Positions 38,511-48,207 of a stretch of 64,000 nucleotides of DNA are shown here, one piece after another. Under the pieces are notes generated by a model that worked only from the letters and a program-made list of their open reading frames with translations, did no database searches and was not told where the DNA came from. The translations under genes were made by a program, and so were the position numbers. The first letter of the stretch is position 1; every line of letters begins with the position of its first letter. The DNA comes from Bombilactobacillus mellis. GTDB lineage: Bacteria; Bacillota; Bacilli; Lactobacillales; Lactobacillaceae. The stretch lies in NCBI RefSeq assembly GCF_000967245.1, contig NZ_KQ033878.1:124001-188000 (forward strand), in the 5' to 3' direction.

Positions 38511-39282
38511 AAACTCTGGAAAGCACATCCAGCGCCTGTTGTGTAGCGCACCTCGTTCCGACAATTACAAGTTGTGATTTTATCATATTTAGGGGCTTGG
38601 AGTCAATAGTTGTAACATCTATTCCTAAACATTGACCAATGGCTCTTCCAGCAGCCAAGTCCCATGGCTTAAATTTACCGATATACAAATATTCTTTACC
38701 GGTCAATAAACGTGTAAAAACAATTCCGGCACTACCAAAAATACGCAGGCCACTACTTTGGCGAACCAAATTTTGATATTTAGGCATTTCATTTTGTAAT
38801 AAATAATTGCTGACAGTAATTAAAGCTTCTGCTAAAGGTACATCAGCAAGCGGCATTAATTTTTTTCCATCAACAAAAGCCCCAATTTGCGGTCCTCCAT
38901 AATAGATTTGATTCTGCATCACATCTACAATTGCCCCAAAAATTGGTTTTCCGTCTTCATAAACGCCAATCATTGAAGCAAATTGATCATGGCATTTAAC
39001 AAAATTCATAGTTCCATCAATAGGATCCACAAAAAAAACCAATCCTGCCAGGTTAACCGGATTATTTCCCAATCCTTCCTCACTAATTATTTGTGCCTGA
39101 GGATATTTGTCCCGCAAAAAGGTAACGATTTCTTTCTCAATTTGAAGATCTCGATCTGTAACTAAATCATTACGATTAGTTTTCGTATTTACATAAGCAA
39201 AATTGGGATTAGAATACAACTGTGTTTTTATTTGATTCAAAATTGTTAAAATTTGTTTTTGAATATCCAGAACATCTGCCAT
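38509..39282 (-). CDS. Inositol monophosphatase family protein
   Basis: Mg-dependent, Li-sensitive phosphatase fold, 257 residues. Metal ligands are visible in ISEEGLG, VDPIDGTMNF and PWDLAAGRAIG. Members act on inositol phosphate, on 3'-phosphoadenosine phosphates (CysQ) or on fructose bisphosphate; I cannot tell which. The family is commonly located beside typA in lactobacilli. It follows the pdh operon on the same strand, but a terminator separates them. Confidence 0.9.
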   Translation of the reverse strand: MADVLDIQKQILTILNQIKTQLYSNPNFAYVNTKTNRNDLVTDRDLQIEKEIVTFLRDKYPQAQIISEEGLGNNPVNLAGLVFFVDPIDGTMNFVKCHDQFASMIGVYEDGKPIFGAIVDVMQNQIYYGGPQIGAFVDGKKLMPLADVPLAEALITVSNYLLQNEMPKYQNLVRQSSGLRIFGSAGIVFTRLLTGKEYLYIGKFKPWDLAAGRAIGQCLGIDVTTIDSKPLNMIKSQLVIVGTRCATQQALDVLSRV

Positions 39283-39356
39283 AGTATTAAACCCTTAATC
39301 TATTGAATAATTTCCAGCATTCCTATTTTATTATAGCTTGAAATAAGCGCTAAGAA

Positions 39357-39388
39357 CAAAAAAATCGACGATTTACGTCGATTTTTCT
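39357..39388 (-). terminator. Terminator of pdhABCD
   Basis: On the minus strand AAAAATCGACG pairs with CGTCGATTTTT around a 5-nt loop, ending in a T run. Confidence 0.93.
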
Positions 39389-39413
39389 TTAGTTCTTAAT
39401 TAGACAGTTGATT

Positions 39414-40838
39414 TTAGACATTGGTTGGATAACCTATCAAAATATCTGCTGCTTCTTGAACAGGTTCACCCAAAGTTGGATGTGGATGAATAGTTAAGGC
39501 AATATCTTCTTCATTTAGTTGACAATTGACAGCCAAGCTAATTTCAGAAATCAAGTCACTAGCACTTGGTCCAATAATTTGACCACCTAAAACAGTTCCA
39601 GTCTTTTTATCAGAAATCAACTTAACAAATCCATCAGTACTATCCAATGAAACTGCACGTGCATTACCTGCAAATGGGAATTTAGCTACTTTGACATCTA
39701 ATTTTTGGTTTTTAGCCTCAGTTTCGGTTAAACCAACACTGGCCATTTCGGGATCCGTAAAGCAAACAGCTGGCACACCAATATAATCATTAGCGGTATT
39801 TTTACCAGAAATTGCTCCAGCCGCAGTTTTACCTTCAAAGAAAGCCTTATGTGCAAGTGCAGGGCCAGCAGTAATATCACCAACTGCATAAATATTACTT
39901 ACAGAAGTCCGACCTTGTTCATCAACTTCTACTAAACCACGATCAGTCAATTTGACATCAGTCATCTCTAAACCAAAAGTATCAGTATTAGGCTTACGAC
40001 CAACGGAAACCATTACATAATCAGCTTTTATAGTAGTTGATTTACCATCAACTTCATAGGTGACCTCAACATTATCACCATTATCTTTGGCACTTTTTGC
40101 CATCGCGTTAGTGACAATATCAATACCCTTTTTCTTTAAGTGCTTAACTACTACTGATACCATAGTTTTCTCAAAGTTTGGAATAATCTGCGAAGTACCT
40201 TCCAAAATAGTAACATGAGTTCCTAAATCGGCAAAAGCACCTGCAAGTTCAGTACCAATATAACCGCCACCAACAATTACTAATTCTTTTGGTAATTCTT
40301 TAATATTTAATAAGCCAGTCGAATCAATTACCCGACCACCAAATTTAAAACCATTAATTTCAATTGGACGACTACCCGTAGCAATAATTAAATTCTTAAA
40401 GTGAATAGTTTGACCGCCACCGTTATCCATAAATTGACGCGGACCTGGATCCATCACCCGAAGTTGATTATTATTATCCAAGAATGCTTCACCACGAATA
40501 ACTTCTACTTTGTGCTTCTTAAAGAGCATTTTGACACCATTAGTCATTCTTTGAACAACCTTAGTATTCTTCCACTCTTGTAATTTATCGAAGTCCAAAG
40601 AAGCATCACCAGATGTAATACCATAAGTTTCCGCGTGTTGAGCATTCTGGAAACGATGGCCTGCTTGAATTAAAGCCTTTGATGGAACACAACCAACATT
40701 CAAGCATACACCGCCAAGACTGTCATCCTTTTCAATAACAGTAACTTTTTGACCTAATTCTGCAGCTCTAATTGCAGCTACATATCCGCCAGGTCCAGCA
40801 CCAATAATCACAGTATCTTTTTCTTCAACATCAGCCAT
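39414..40838 (-). CDS. pdhD: Dihydrolipoyl dehydrogenase (E3)
   Basis: FAD enzyme that re-oxidises the lipoyl arm of E2 and makes NADH; 474 residues. The FAD motif GAGPGGY is near 13-19, the redox disulfide is Cys45/Cys50 in GGVCLNVGC, the NAD motif GGGYIG is near 183, and the dimer-interface His-Glu is in [10 protein letters not shown]. Last gene of the operon, five bases after pdhC. No separate lpd for another complex is seen here. Confidence 0.97.
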   Translation of the reverse strand: MADVEEKDTVIIGAGPGGYVAAIRAAELGQKVTVIEKDDSLGGVCLNVGCVPSKALIQAGHRFQNAQHAETYGITSGDASLDFDKLQEWKNTKVVQRMTNGVKMLFKKHKVEVIRGEAFLDNNNQLRVMDPGPRQFMDNGGGQTIHFKNLIIATGSRPIEINGFKFGGRVIDSTGLLNIKELPKELVIVGGGYIGTELAGAFADLGTHVTILEGTSQIIPNFEKTMVSVVVKHLKKKGIDIVTNAMAKSAKDNGDNVEVTYEVDGKSTTIKADYVMVSVGRKPNTDTFGLEMTDVKLTDRGLVEVDEQGRTSVSNIYAVGDITAGPALAHKAFFEGKTAAGAISGKNTANDYIGVPAVCFTDPEMASVGLTETEAKNQKLDVKVAKFPFAGNARAVSLDSTDGFVKLISDKKTGTVLGGQIIGPSASDLISEISLAVNCQLNEEDIALTIHPHPTLGEPVQEAADILIGYPTNV

Positions 40839-40843
40839 CTAAA

Positions 40844-42124
40844 TTAACCCTCCATTAACAACATGTCTGGATCATGTAATAATTCGCTCAATTTATTTAA
40901 AGCATTTTGTGCTAGAGCACCATCAATAAGGCGATGATCATAACTTAAAGAAAGTTTCAACATATTGCCCACTTTAATGGAGCCATCTTCAGCAACATAA
41001 GGTTCCTTAGCAATTTTACCCATTCCTAAAATTGCAACTTCAGGTTGATTAATTACTGGTGTGAACCAGCCACCACCAATAGAACCAACATTACTGATAG
41101 TAATAGAACCACCACGCATGGAAGCAGCACTTAATTTATTATCATAAGCTGCTTGAGTATTTTCAGTAATTTCTTTAGCTATTTCAAATAAACCTTTGGA
41201 ATCAGCGTTTTTAATATTTGGAACATACAAACCATGATCGGTATTAGTTGCAATACCAATATTGAAATAATGCTTGTAAACAATTTCATCTGTTGTTGAA
41301 TCAATGGAAGCATTAAATTCTGGAAAATCTTTTAATACAGCTACAATGGCTTTAACTAGGTATGGTAAGAAAGTTAGCTTAATGCCACGATCAGCAGCCA
41401 TTTGCTTATATTTCTTGCGATTTGCCATTAAAGCAGATACTTCAACTTCTTCAAAACTAGTAACATGCGGTGTAATCTTTTTACTTGCAGACATTGATTT
41501 TGCAATAACTTTTCGAGTCATGCTCATCTTTTCGCGTGTTTCTAATTCTGGTGTATCTGATTTATATGGTGCAATCGGTGTTGCCTCTGGTTCACTAGCA
41601 GCAGCTGCTGGTGCAGCAGTTGTTGCCGGTGCAGCTTGACCATTAAAGTTATCAATATCCGCTTTAGTGATTTGACCATGCTTACCAGTTGGAGTAACAT
41701 TAGATAAATCAATTCCCTTGTCACGAGCATATTGACGGACTGAAGGCATTGCTAAATAGTTTTCATTAGCGCTACCTGTTGCTGCAGGTGCTGGTGCAGC
41801 AGCGGCTGCAGGTGCGGCTTCTTTTTCATCAGCCTTATCTGCTGAAGATGAAGTAGCTTCCTCTTCGTCATCGCCAGTATCAGGTGATCCATCATCAATA
41901 ACAACTAAAGTATCACCGATTTCTACTGTGTCGCCTTCTTGGGCAACAATTTTCTGTACTTTGCCCGTTACAGGAGATGGAAGTTCAGAAACAGACTTAT
42001 CGTTTTGGATTTCGACTAAAGAATCATCTTCTTTAATATCGTCGCCTTCCTTGACTAACCAGTTAGCAATTTCACCCTCGGCCATTCCTTCGCCAAGTTC
42101 TGGTAATTTGAATTTAAATGCCAT
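40844..42124 (-). CDS. pdhC: Dihydrolipoamide acetyltransferase (E2)
   Basis: Core of the complex, moving acetyl groups to CoA; 426 residues. It has a single N-terminal lipoyl domain (Lys43 in [10 protein letters not shown] carries lipoate), an acidic then Ala/Pro-rich linker, an E1/E3-binding domain ([20 protein letters not shown]), a second Ala-rich linker, and the catalytic domain with His397 and Asp401 in SYDHRLIDG. The linkers are repetitive and low complexity, as usual for E2. Confidence 0.97.
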   Translation of the reverse strand: MAFKFKLPELGEGMAEGEIANWLVKEGDDIKEDDSLVEIQNDKSVSELPSPVTGKVQKIVAQEGDTVEIGDTLVVIDDGSPDTGDDEEEATSSSADKADEKEAAPAAAAAPAPAATGSANENYLAMPSVRQYARDKGIDLSNVTPTGKHGQITKADIDNFNGQAAPATTAAPAAAASEPEATPIAPYKSDTPELETREKMSMTRKVIAKSMSASKKITPHVTSFEEVEVSALMANRKKYKQMAADRGIKLTFLPYLVKAIVAVLKDFPEFNASIDSTTDEIVYKHYFNIGIATNTDHGLYVPNIKNADSKGLFEIAKEITENTQAAYDNKLSAASMRGGSITISNVGSIGGGWFTPVINQPEVAILGMGKIAKEPYVAEDGSIKVGNMLKLSLSYDHRLIDGALAQNALNKLSELLHDPDMLLMEG

Positions 42125-42146
42125 GTTTTTTCTTCCCTTCCACTAA

Positions 42147-43124
42147 TTAGTAATTAATAATTTCTTTTACTTTGTCAATAATTTCTGCTTTTCTTGGAAT
42201 CCATACTTCCTCAGCTTGTGCAAATGGATATACAGTATCTGGGGCAGCCACACGTCCAATAGGAGCATCTAAGGAAAGGATCGCATCTTCAGCAATTGCA
42301 GAAGCAACTTGTCCTCCGACACCGGCCATTTTTTGAGCTTCTTGAACAAGAACAACTTTATGAGTCTTTTCAATAGACTTAAAAATAGTCTCTGTATCAA
42401 TTGGAGAAACTGTTCGTAAATCAATAACTTCGCAAGAAATATTTTCTTTTGCCAAATCATCAGCAGCTTTCTGAGCTTCTTGTACTTGAGAGCCATAAGC
42501 TACAATTGTAATATCATTACCTTCCTGAACTACTTTAGCTTGATCTAAAGGAACTGTATATTTGCCATCAGGAATATCATCTTTGACAGAACGATATAAC
42601 TTCAAGTTTTCAAGGAACAATACTGGGTCGTTATTTTCAATAGAAGAAATTAACAAACCTTTAGCATCATAAGGATTACTTGGCATTACAACCCGTAAAC
42701 CAGGTACGCCGGTGAAGAAATTCTCTAAACTGTCAGAGTGCATTTCTGCAGTATGTGTACCACCACCATAAGGGCTACGAATTGTAATTGGGCTATTTTT
42801 CTTGTTATTAAATCTGAAACGCATCCGGGCCATTTGTCCCGCAATTGAATCAATACATTCAAAAGTAAAACCACTAAATTGAATTTCTGGAATTGGACGC
42901 CAACCAGTTAAACCAAGACCAATTGACAAACCAGCAATTCCTGATTCTGCTAGTGGAGTATCAAACACACGGTCCTCACCATATTTCTCTTGCAAGCCAT
43001 CTGTAGCTCTGAAAACACCACCGTTTTTACCAACATCCTCACCAAAAATCAAAGTTTTCGGATCTTCTTTTAACATGATGTCTAAAGCATCAGTAATCGC
43101 TTGAATATAACTTCTCTTTGTCAT
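42147..43124 (-). CDS. pdhB: Pyruvate dehydrogenase E1 component, beta subunit
   Basis: Thiamine-diphosphate enzyme subunit; 325 residues from ATG 43124. [15 protein letters not shown], the [19 protein letters not shown] region, and the [13 protein letters not shown]-terminal part fit E1-beta. The chosen start has GGAGT about ten bases upstream and follows the pdhA stop directly; a longer frame to 43157 would overlap pdhA. Second gene of the operon. Confidence 0.96.
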   Translation of the reverse strand: MTKRSYIQAITDALDIMLKEDPKTLIFGEDVGKNGGVFRATDGLQEKYGEDRVFDTPLAESGIAGLSIGLGLTGWRPIPEIQFSGFTFECIDSIAGQMARMRFRFNNKKNSPITIRSPYGGGTHTAEMHSDSLENFFTGVPGLRVVMPSNPYDAKGLLISSIENNDPVLFLENLKLYRSVKDDIPDGKYTVPLDQAKVVQEGNDITIVAYGSQVQEAQKAADDLAKENISCEVIDLRTVSPIDTETIFKSIEKTHKVVLVQEAQKMAGVGGQVASAIAEDAILSLDAPIGRVAAPDTVYPFAQAEEVWIPRKAEIIDKVKEIINY

Positions 43125-43125
43125 G

Positions 43126-44226
43126 TTATTTAGACTCCTTTTCTTCAAATTCTGCAATTTGAGCTTTTATTTCAGGTGTTGGAACTTCAAAAGTCCGCTT
43201 GAGCATGTCGGATACTTTTTCTGGCTCAACTGCATCTGCTTCTTTAATTGCATCCTTAAAGGAATTCTTATATTCTGTAACTAATTTATCTTCTTTTTCT
43301 TGTGACCATAATTTCTTATCAGTTAAAATTTTACGCATTCTAATTAATGGATCACGTTCAAACCATGGTTGTTGTGCTGCCTTAGTCCGATAACGGCTTG
43401 GATCATCACCCGCTGAAGAGTGAGCACCGTAACGGTCGGTCAAAGTTTCAATCATAACTGGTCCATTACCTGCAATAATATATTCACGTGCTGCTTTTGC
43501 TACTGAATAGCAAGCTAAAATATCCATTCCATCAACTTGAACACTTGGAATACCACAAGCAACCGCTTTTTGTGCTAAGGATGGAGCTGCAGTTTGTTTC
43601 TCACGTGGAACTGAAATTGCGTAGTTATTATTTTGAACAATGAAAAGTGCCGGCACTTGAAATGCCCCTGCAAAGTTCATACCTTCATAAGAGTCACCCT
43701 GCGAAGTACCACCATCACCAGTATAAGTAAAGGCAATCGCATCTTCACCATTTTTCTTCAGTCCCAAAGCTACTCCAGCAGTTTCCAGATAAGCTGCACC
43801 GATAATAATTTGTGGCATTAAAGCACGTGCAGAGAATTCATTTCCCTTCACATGTCCACGTGACCACCAATATGACTCAGTAACAGTCGCACCATGTTGA
43901 ATTAACTGTGGAAGATCACGATAAGCTGGCAACATGTAGTCTTGTTTTTCCATAGCCAAAACTGTACCCATTTCAGTAGCTTCCTCACCAGCAGTAGGTG
44001 CGTAGAAGCCCATTCGGCCTTGACGTGAGAAATTCAAGGTTTGTTCATGCAAAGCACGCTCCCAAACCATCTTTGTCATAAATTCCACTAATTGATCATC
44101 ACTAAAACTCTTAAAAGTATCTTGATCAACAATTTTTGCGTCTTGGTCAACTACTTGAATTGGCTTAGGTAAATCTGCCAAATTCTTTTTGATTTTTGCA
44201 AAATCAACTATTGACTTTTTTGCCAT
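43126..44226 (-). CDS. pdhA: Pyruvate dehydrogenase E1 component, alpha subunit
   Basis: Binds thiamine diphosphate and decarboxylates pyruvate; 366 residues. The ThDP motif GDGGTSQGD...NN is present ([11 protein letters not shown] to QNNNYAI), as is the phosphorylation-loop region [18 protein letters not shown] 44226 has AAGGA about 11 bases upstream; nearer in-frame ATGs (44235, 44244) are too close to it or upstream of it. First gene of pdhABCD. A sigma-A promoter and a Rex-like site lie upstream. Confidence 0.95.
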   Translation of the reverse strand: MAKKSIVDFAKIKKNLADLPKPIQVVDQDAKIVDQDTFKSFSDDQLVEFMTKMVWERALHEQTLNFSRQGRMGFYAPTAGEEATEMGTVLAMEKQDYMLPAYRDLPQLIQHGATVTESYWWSRGHVKGNEFSARALMPQIIIGAAYLETAGVALGLKKNGEDAIAFTYTGDGGTSQGDSYEGMNFAGAFQVPALFIVQNNNYAISVPREKQTAAPSLAQKAVACGIPSVQVDGMDILACYSVAKAAREYIIAGNGPVMIETLTDRYGAHSSAGDDPSRYRTKAAQQPWFERDPLIRMRKILTDKKLWSQEKEDKLVTEYKNSFKDAIKEADAVEPEKVSDMLKRTFEVPTPEIKAQIAEFEEKESK

Positions 44227-44282
44227 TTTATTCATTCCTTTCACAATATCCCTTTATTAATCTGTAAAGGTTTCCAGTTCTT

Positions 44283-44310
44283 AGTTTATCATGTTTTAAA
44301 TTTAACACAA
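44283..44310 (-). promoter_or_regulatory. pdhABCD promoter
   Basis: On the minus strand -35 TTGTGT (44305-44310), 16-bp spacer, and -10 TAAACT (44283-44288). It is about 55 bases before the pdhA start. Confidence 0.65.
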
Positions 44311-44329
44311 GGGGTAAAAATGATTTTTT

Positions 44330-44347
44330 TTGTGATTCTTATAACAA
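44330..44347. promoter_or_regulatory. Rex-like operator upstream of pdhA
   Basis: TTGTGATTCTTATAACAA is an 18-base imperfect palindrome that differs from the Rex half-sites (TTGTGA...TCACAA) at one position. It is 20 bases upstream of the pdhA -35. Rex senses NADH/NAD and is known to act on fermentation and pyruvate genes in Firmicutes. Its control of pdh here is inferred. Confidence 0.55.
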
Positions 44348-44464
44348 TGCCTTAAAATCGCCCTTTAAAACCATCATTTATCCAAATAATTTATAGGTTT
44401 CTTCTCAGACTTTTTATCGGTATAATGAAATAGTAGAAAAATTAAAAAGAAGGAATCAATAAAT

Positions 44465-45055
44465 ATGTACATGATGAAAGACATTGTTCGCGATGGTGAT
44501 CCAGTTTTAAGAAAGATTGCCCAGCCGGTAAAATTTCCGCTGAGTGATAGCGATAAACAATTGGCTGCGAACATGATGGAGTATTTAATCAAAAGCCAAG
44601 ATCCTCAATTTGCCCAAAAGCATCATTTACGAGCAGGAGTGGGGCTGGCTGCTCCTCAAGTTGGTATTTCCGAGCAAATGGCTGCTGTGCTTGTGCCAGA
44701 AGATGATAGATCTGTTGATTCAGAAGACAAAGCTCAAGATAAAAAGCCTCAGTATGCTCTTAAAATCACTTTAATTAATCCGGTAATTATTTCTAACTCA
44801 ATTCAAAAAGCCCAATTATTCGAAGGTGAAGGCTGTTTATCTGTTGATAAAGACATTCCCGGTTATGTTCCCCGCAGCGCGCGTATTACTATTAGATATC
44901 AGGATTTTTCCGGAACTACACAAACCATCAGAGTCAAAAACTATCCGGCTATTGTTTGCCAACATGAGATTGATCATCTTAAGGGCCATTTATTTTATGA
45001 CCATATCAATAAAAACGATCCCTTTAAAAAAGCTGATGATACTATTATTATTTAG
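44465..45055 (+). CDS. def: Peptide deformylase
   Basis: Iron/zinc enzyme that removes the formyl group from new proteins; 196 residues, the larger Gram-positive type 2 form. The three motifs are intact: [16 protein letters not shown] and HEIDH (metal ligands Cys and two His). An acidic insertion ([16 protein letters not shown]) follows motif 1. AAGGAA lies about eight bases before the ATG; a second in-frame ATG at 44471 is possible. Divergent from pdhA. Confidence 0.96.
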   Translation: MYMMKDIVRDGDPVLRKIAQPVKFPLSDSDKQLAANMMEYLIKSQDPQFAQKHHLRAGVGLAAPQVGISEQMAAVLVPEDDRSVDSEDKAQDKKPQYALKITLINPVIISNSIQKAQLFEGEGCLSVDKDIPGYVPRSARITIRYQDFSGTTQTIRVKNYPAIVCQHEIDHLKGHLFYDHINKNDPFKKADDTIII

Positions 45056-45175
45056 ACGTTCAAGTAGAGTTTCTATACTTTAAAATCCAATTGTGATAAC
45101 ATCTATTTAAATATTATCGGTCAAAGAAATAGATTCAAAAGTTAATTATATTATTTTATTTAAGGAGGAATACTT

Positions 45176-45397
45176 TTGATTTATAAAGTATTGTATCAAA
45201 AAAATCAAATTCAAAATCCACGTCGTGAGACCACTGAAACCTTATATACCCAGTCCGATTCTGCTATTAAGGTACGCGAAATTCTTGAAGCCAAAACTGA
45301 CTTTAATGTGGAGTCAATTGAAGAATTATCAGGCAATTATTTAGAATATGAACAAAAAAGTCCCAATTATAAATTAACGGACTTAGCGGAGTTATAA
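45176..45397 (+). CDS. rpoY: RNA polymerase epsilon subunit
   Basis: A 73-residue accessory subunit of Firmicutes RNA polymerase (formerly YkzG, DUF1447). It reads MIYKVLYQKNQIQNPRRETT, with the typical ETLYTQ and YLEYEQ stretches. TTG start, with AAGGAGGAA seven bases upstream. It lies three bases before rnjA; the rpoY-rnjA pair is highly conserved. A candidate promoter (TTGTGA at 45091, TATTAT at 45112) has a short 15-bp spacer. Confidence 0.95.
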   Translation: MIYKVLYQKNQIQNPRRETTETLYTQSDSAIKVREILEAKTDFNVESIEELSGNYLEYEQKSPNYKLTDLAEL

Positions 45398-45400
45398 TTA

Positions 45401-47110
45401 ATGGCTCTGCAAATCGAAAACAATGAAGTTGCCGTTTTTGCTATTGGTGGTCTAGGTGAAATCGGTAAAAATATGTACGTTATTCAATATCAAAATGAAC
45501 TAGTTATTGTAGATGCGGGAATTAAATTTCCGGAAGATGACCTCTTAGGTATTGATTATGTTATTTCTGATTATCAGTATTTAATTGAAAATCAAGAGAA
45601 GATTAAGGGATTATTTATTACACATGGTCACGAGGATCATATTGGCGGTATTCCTTTTTTATTGCAAAAAATTCCTAATATTCCAATTTATGCAGGTCCC
45701 TTAGCCACTGCTTTAATCAAAGGTAAATTGGAAGAACGGGGCCTCTTAAATTCAACTGAAATCCATGTTTTGCAAGAAGATGATTTTGTTAAATTTAACT
45801 ACTTAAGTGTTGAATTTTTCCGCACAACTCATTCGATACCGGATACTTTGGGAATTGCGGTTCATACGCCGCAAGGTGTCATTATTCAAACGGGAGATTA
45901 TAAATTTGATTTTACACCGGTAGGCAACCAACCAGCTCCCAATCTGCAGAAAATGGCCAAATTAGGGTCTGAAGGTGTGCTTCTACTTTTATCTGATAGT
46001 ACTAACGCTGAAATTCCTACCTTTTCTAAGTCGGAGCGTTTTGTCGGTAATACTATCCACCAAATTGTAGAGCGAATAGATGGTCGAATTATTTTTGCTA
46101 CCTTTGCTTCTAATTTATATCGTGTTTCTCAAGCCATTGATGCGGCAATGCAAAACGGCCGCAAAGTAGCAGTCTTTGGTCGAAGCATGGAACAAACCAT
46201 TGTTAATGGTAGAGAACTAGGCTACTTAAACATTCCCGATAGTGAATTAGTTGATGCTGCCGAAATTAATAAATTACCTGCGAATAAAGTTTTATTACTG
46301 TGTACCGGATCTCAAGGCGAACCAATGGCCGCCTTGAGCCGCATTGCCAATGGGACTCATCGCCAAATTGCCATTCAGCCGGGTGATACTGTTATTTTTT
46401 CTTCAAATCCGATTCCAGGAAATACTATCAGTGTAAATCATTTGATCAATTCTTTAGAAGAAGCCGGCGCTAATGTCATTCATGGCAAGATCAATAATAT
46501 CCATGCTTCTGGGCATGGCGGACAAGAAGAACAAAAACTAATGCTCCGTTTGATTCAGCCTAAATATTTTATGCCGATTCATGGTGAATATCGGATGCTT
46601 AAAATTCACACCGGTTTAGCACAACTATGTGGTGTTCCTAAGGAAAATACCTTTATCTTTGATAATGGTGATGTTTTGGCTTTAACCGCCAACAGTGCTC
46701 GTAAAGCTGGACATGTACCAGCAGGTGATGTCTATATTGATAGTAATGGTATTGATGATATCGACAATATTGTTATTCATGATCGGCAAATGTTGTCTGA
46801 AGAAGGTTTAGTTATTGTTGTCGCCACTATTGATTACCATAAGGGTTTGGTTTTATCTGGCCCAGATATTTTATCTCGGGGTTTTGTTTATATGCGTGAA
46901 TCCAGCACCCTTATCAGCCAAGCACAAAAACGAGCGTTTCATGTCATCAAAAATTATCTCGACCAAAGAAATGAAGAAAAAACACCAAAAAATAGAAATT
47001 TCGAAAGCATCTTAAAACGTGATATTATCGATGACTTGCAAGAATTTTTATATCGCAAAACTGAACGTCATCCGGTAATTTTGCCCATGATCATTTCAAC
47101 AAAAGTATAA
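45401..47110 (+). CDS. rnjA: Ribonuclease J1
   Basis: Main 5'-to-3' exo- and endoribonuclease of Firmicutes; 569 residues. The complete metal motif [10 protein letters not shown] is at 74-83 (His75, His77, Asp79, His80), beta-CASP residues follow (SDSTNAE, GRSMEQT), then [10 protein letters not shown] and a C-terminal domain. Cotranscribed with rpoY. Its partner RNase J2 is encoded elsewhere in the window. Confidence 0.97.
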   Translation: MALQIENNEVAVFAIGGLGEIGKNMYVIQYQNELVIVDAGIKFPEDDLLGIDYVISDYQYLIENQEKIKGLFITHGHEDHIGGIPFLLQKIPNIPIYAGPLATALIKGKLEERGLLNSTEIHVLQEDDFVKFNYLSVEFFRTTHSIPDTLGIAVHTPQGVIIQTGDYKFDFTPVGNQPAPNLQKMAKLGSEGVLLLLSDSTNAEIPTFSKSERFVGNTIHQIVERIDGRIIFATFASNLYRVSQAIDAAMQNGRKVAVFGRSMEQTIVNGRELGYLNIPDSELVDAAEINKLPANKVLLLCTGSQGEPMAALSRIANGTHRQIAIQPGDTVIFSSNPIPGNTISVNHLINSLEEAGANVIHGKINNIHASGHGGQEEQKLMLRLIQPKYFMPIHGEYRMLKIHTGLAQLCGVPKENTFIFDNGDVLALTANSARKAGHVPAGDVYIDSNGIDDIDNIVIHDRQMLSEEGLVIVVATIDYHKGLVLSGPDILSRGFVYMRESSTLISQAQKRAFHVIKNYLDQRNEEKTPKNRNFESILKRDIIDDLQEFLYRKTERHPVILPMIISTKV

Positions 47111-47126
47111 AAAGATAAATCAAAAA

Positions 47127-47165
47127 TTAAAAGCCCTGCTCTTCAATTGAGTGGGGCTTTTTTAT
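47127..47165 (+). terminator. Terminator of rpoY-rnjA
   Basis: AAAAGCCC pairs with GGGCTTTT, with an inner CTC/GAG pairing, followed by TTTTTT. Confidence 0.88.
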
Positions 47166-47271
47166 AGTTAAAATTAAAGAAATTTTCTTTGCATTTGCGG
47201 GATTTGTTATATACTAAAAACCAGGCATACATGCCATTACATTGATGAATAAAACAAGTGGAGTTTAACAC

Positions 47272-48207
47272 ATGACCAACTATCCAACCTTAACTATTAT
47301 TATTAATCAACACGCTGCTAGTGGGCATTCCAAAAATATCCTGCGACGTGTTATCAAATATTTAAAAAAGGAACACGTTATCTACCATATCTGCAGTACT
47401 CCCAAAGATGGCGCTCAAAAATTAGTCCGCGATTTAATTAATAATCAAGAGTTAGACCATAGTATACCCGTAATTATGGGCGGTGATGGTACTATCAACC
47501 AGGCAATCAACGGAGTTAAAGATTCCCAATTTCCCCAAACCGCACTTGCATATATTCCTGCTGGATCAGGTAATGATTTTGCCAACGGTTTAGCATTGTC
47601 TAATTATCATGAAATTGAAATTTTGCAAAGAATTTTAACAGCAGTAATTCCGAAAAAGATCAATCTGGGCCAAGTTGAAATTAATCAACAACGGCATTTT
47701 TTTATAAATAATTTAGGAATCGGTATGGATGCTGATATGGCTCATTTTGCTAATCAGTCACGATTAAAGCCGTTTTTTAACCATCTCCATCTAAATAAAC
47801 TAATTTACTTATCGCAAATTAATAAGGTCTTCAAACAAGGCCCTTTTCAGGTAAAAATCCAAATCGGGCAGCAACATTTTAATTTTGAAAAAATTGTGCT
47901 CTGTATTATTGCCAACCACCCCTTTATTGGCAGCGGTATTCCCATTTTACCCGCAGCCAGCCCTTATGAGAATAATTTAGATCTAGTGATGGCCGACCAA
48001 TTAAATATTGTTCAAATAGCAGATTTAGTCCATAAAATACTCACTAATGGGCAACATTTGCAAAGTCCTCTGGTTCACCACTATCAATTACACAATTTTA
48101 GCCTTACAGTTACTTCCAATGAATATGGACAAATGGATGGTGAAGATTTGGGAAATCACAAATTCCATCTGGATTTTTCTACTAGCTCACAACAATTTTG
48201 GTTATGA
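47272..48207 (+). CDS. Diacylglycerol/lipid kinase family protein (DgkB/YegS-like)
   Basis: Soluble lipid kinase fold of 311 residues. The nucleotide motifs are INQHAASGHSKN near the start, GGDGTINQAING near 70 and PAGSGNDFANG near 95; a C-terminal beta domain includes DGE. In Firmicutes such enzymes return diacylglycerol from lipoteichoic acid synthesis to phosphatidic acid. Whether this is DgkB itself or a related lipid kinase is open. Its 3' end overlaps the converging recD2 by six bases. Confidence 0.88.
   Translation: MTNYPTLTIIINQHAASGHSKNILRRVIKYLKKEHVIYHICSTPKDGAQKLVRDLINNQELDHSIPVIMGGDGTINQAINGVKDSQFPQTALAYIPAGSGNDFANGLALSNYHEIEILQRILTAVIPKKINLGQVEINQQRHFFINNLGIGMDADMAHFANQSRLKPFFNHLHLNKLIYLSQINKVFKQGPFQVKIQIGQQHFNFEKIVLCIIANHPFIGSGIPILPAASPYENNLDLVMADQLNIVQIADLVHKILTNGQHLQSPLVHHYQLHNFSLTVTSNEYGQMDGEDLGNHKFHLDFSTSSQQFWL

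Noticed and set aside
41304-41639. Open frame of 111 codons antisense to pdhC
   Set aside because: It mirrors the Ala/Pro-rich linker and catalytic part of pdhC. Low-complexity coding sequence often leaves the opposite frame open; no ribosome site or family motif.
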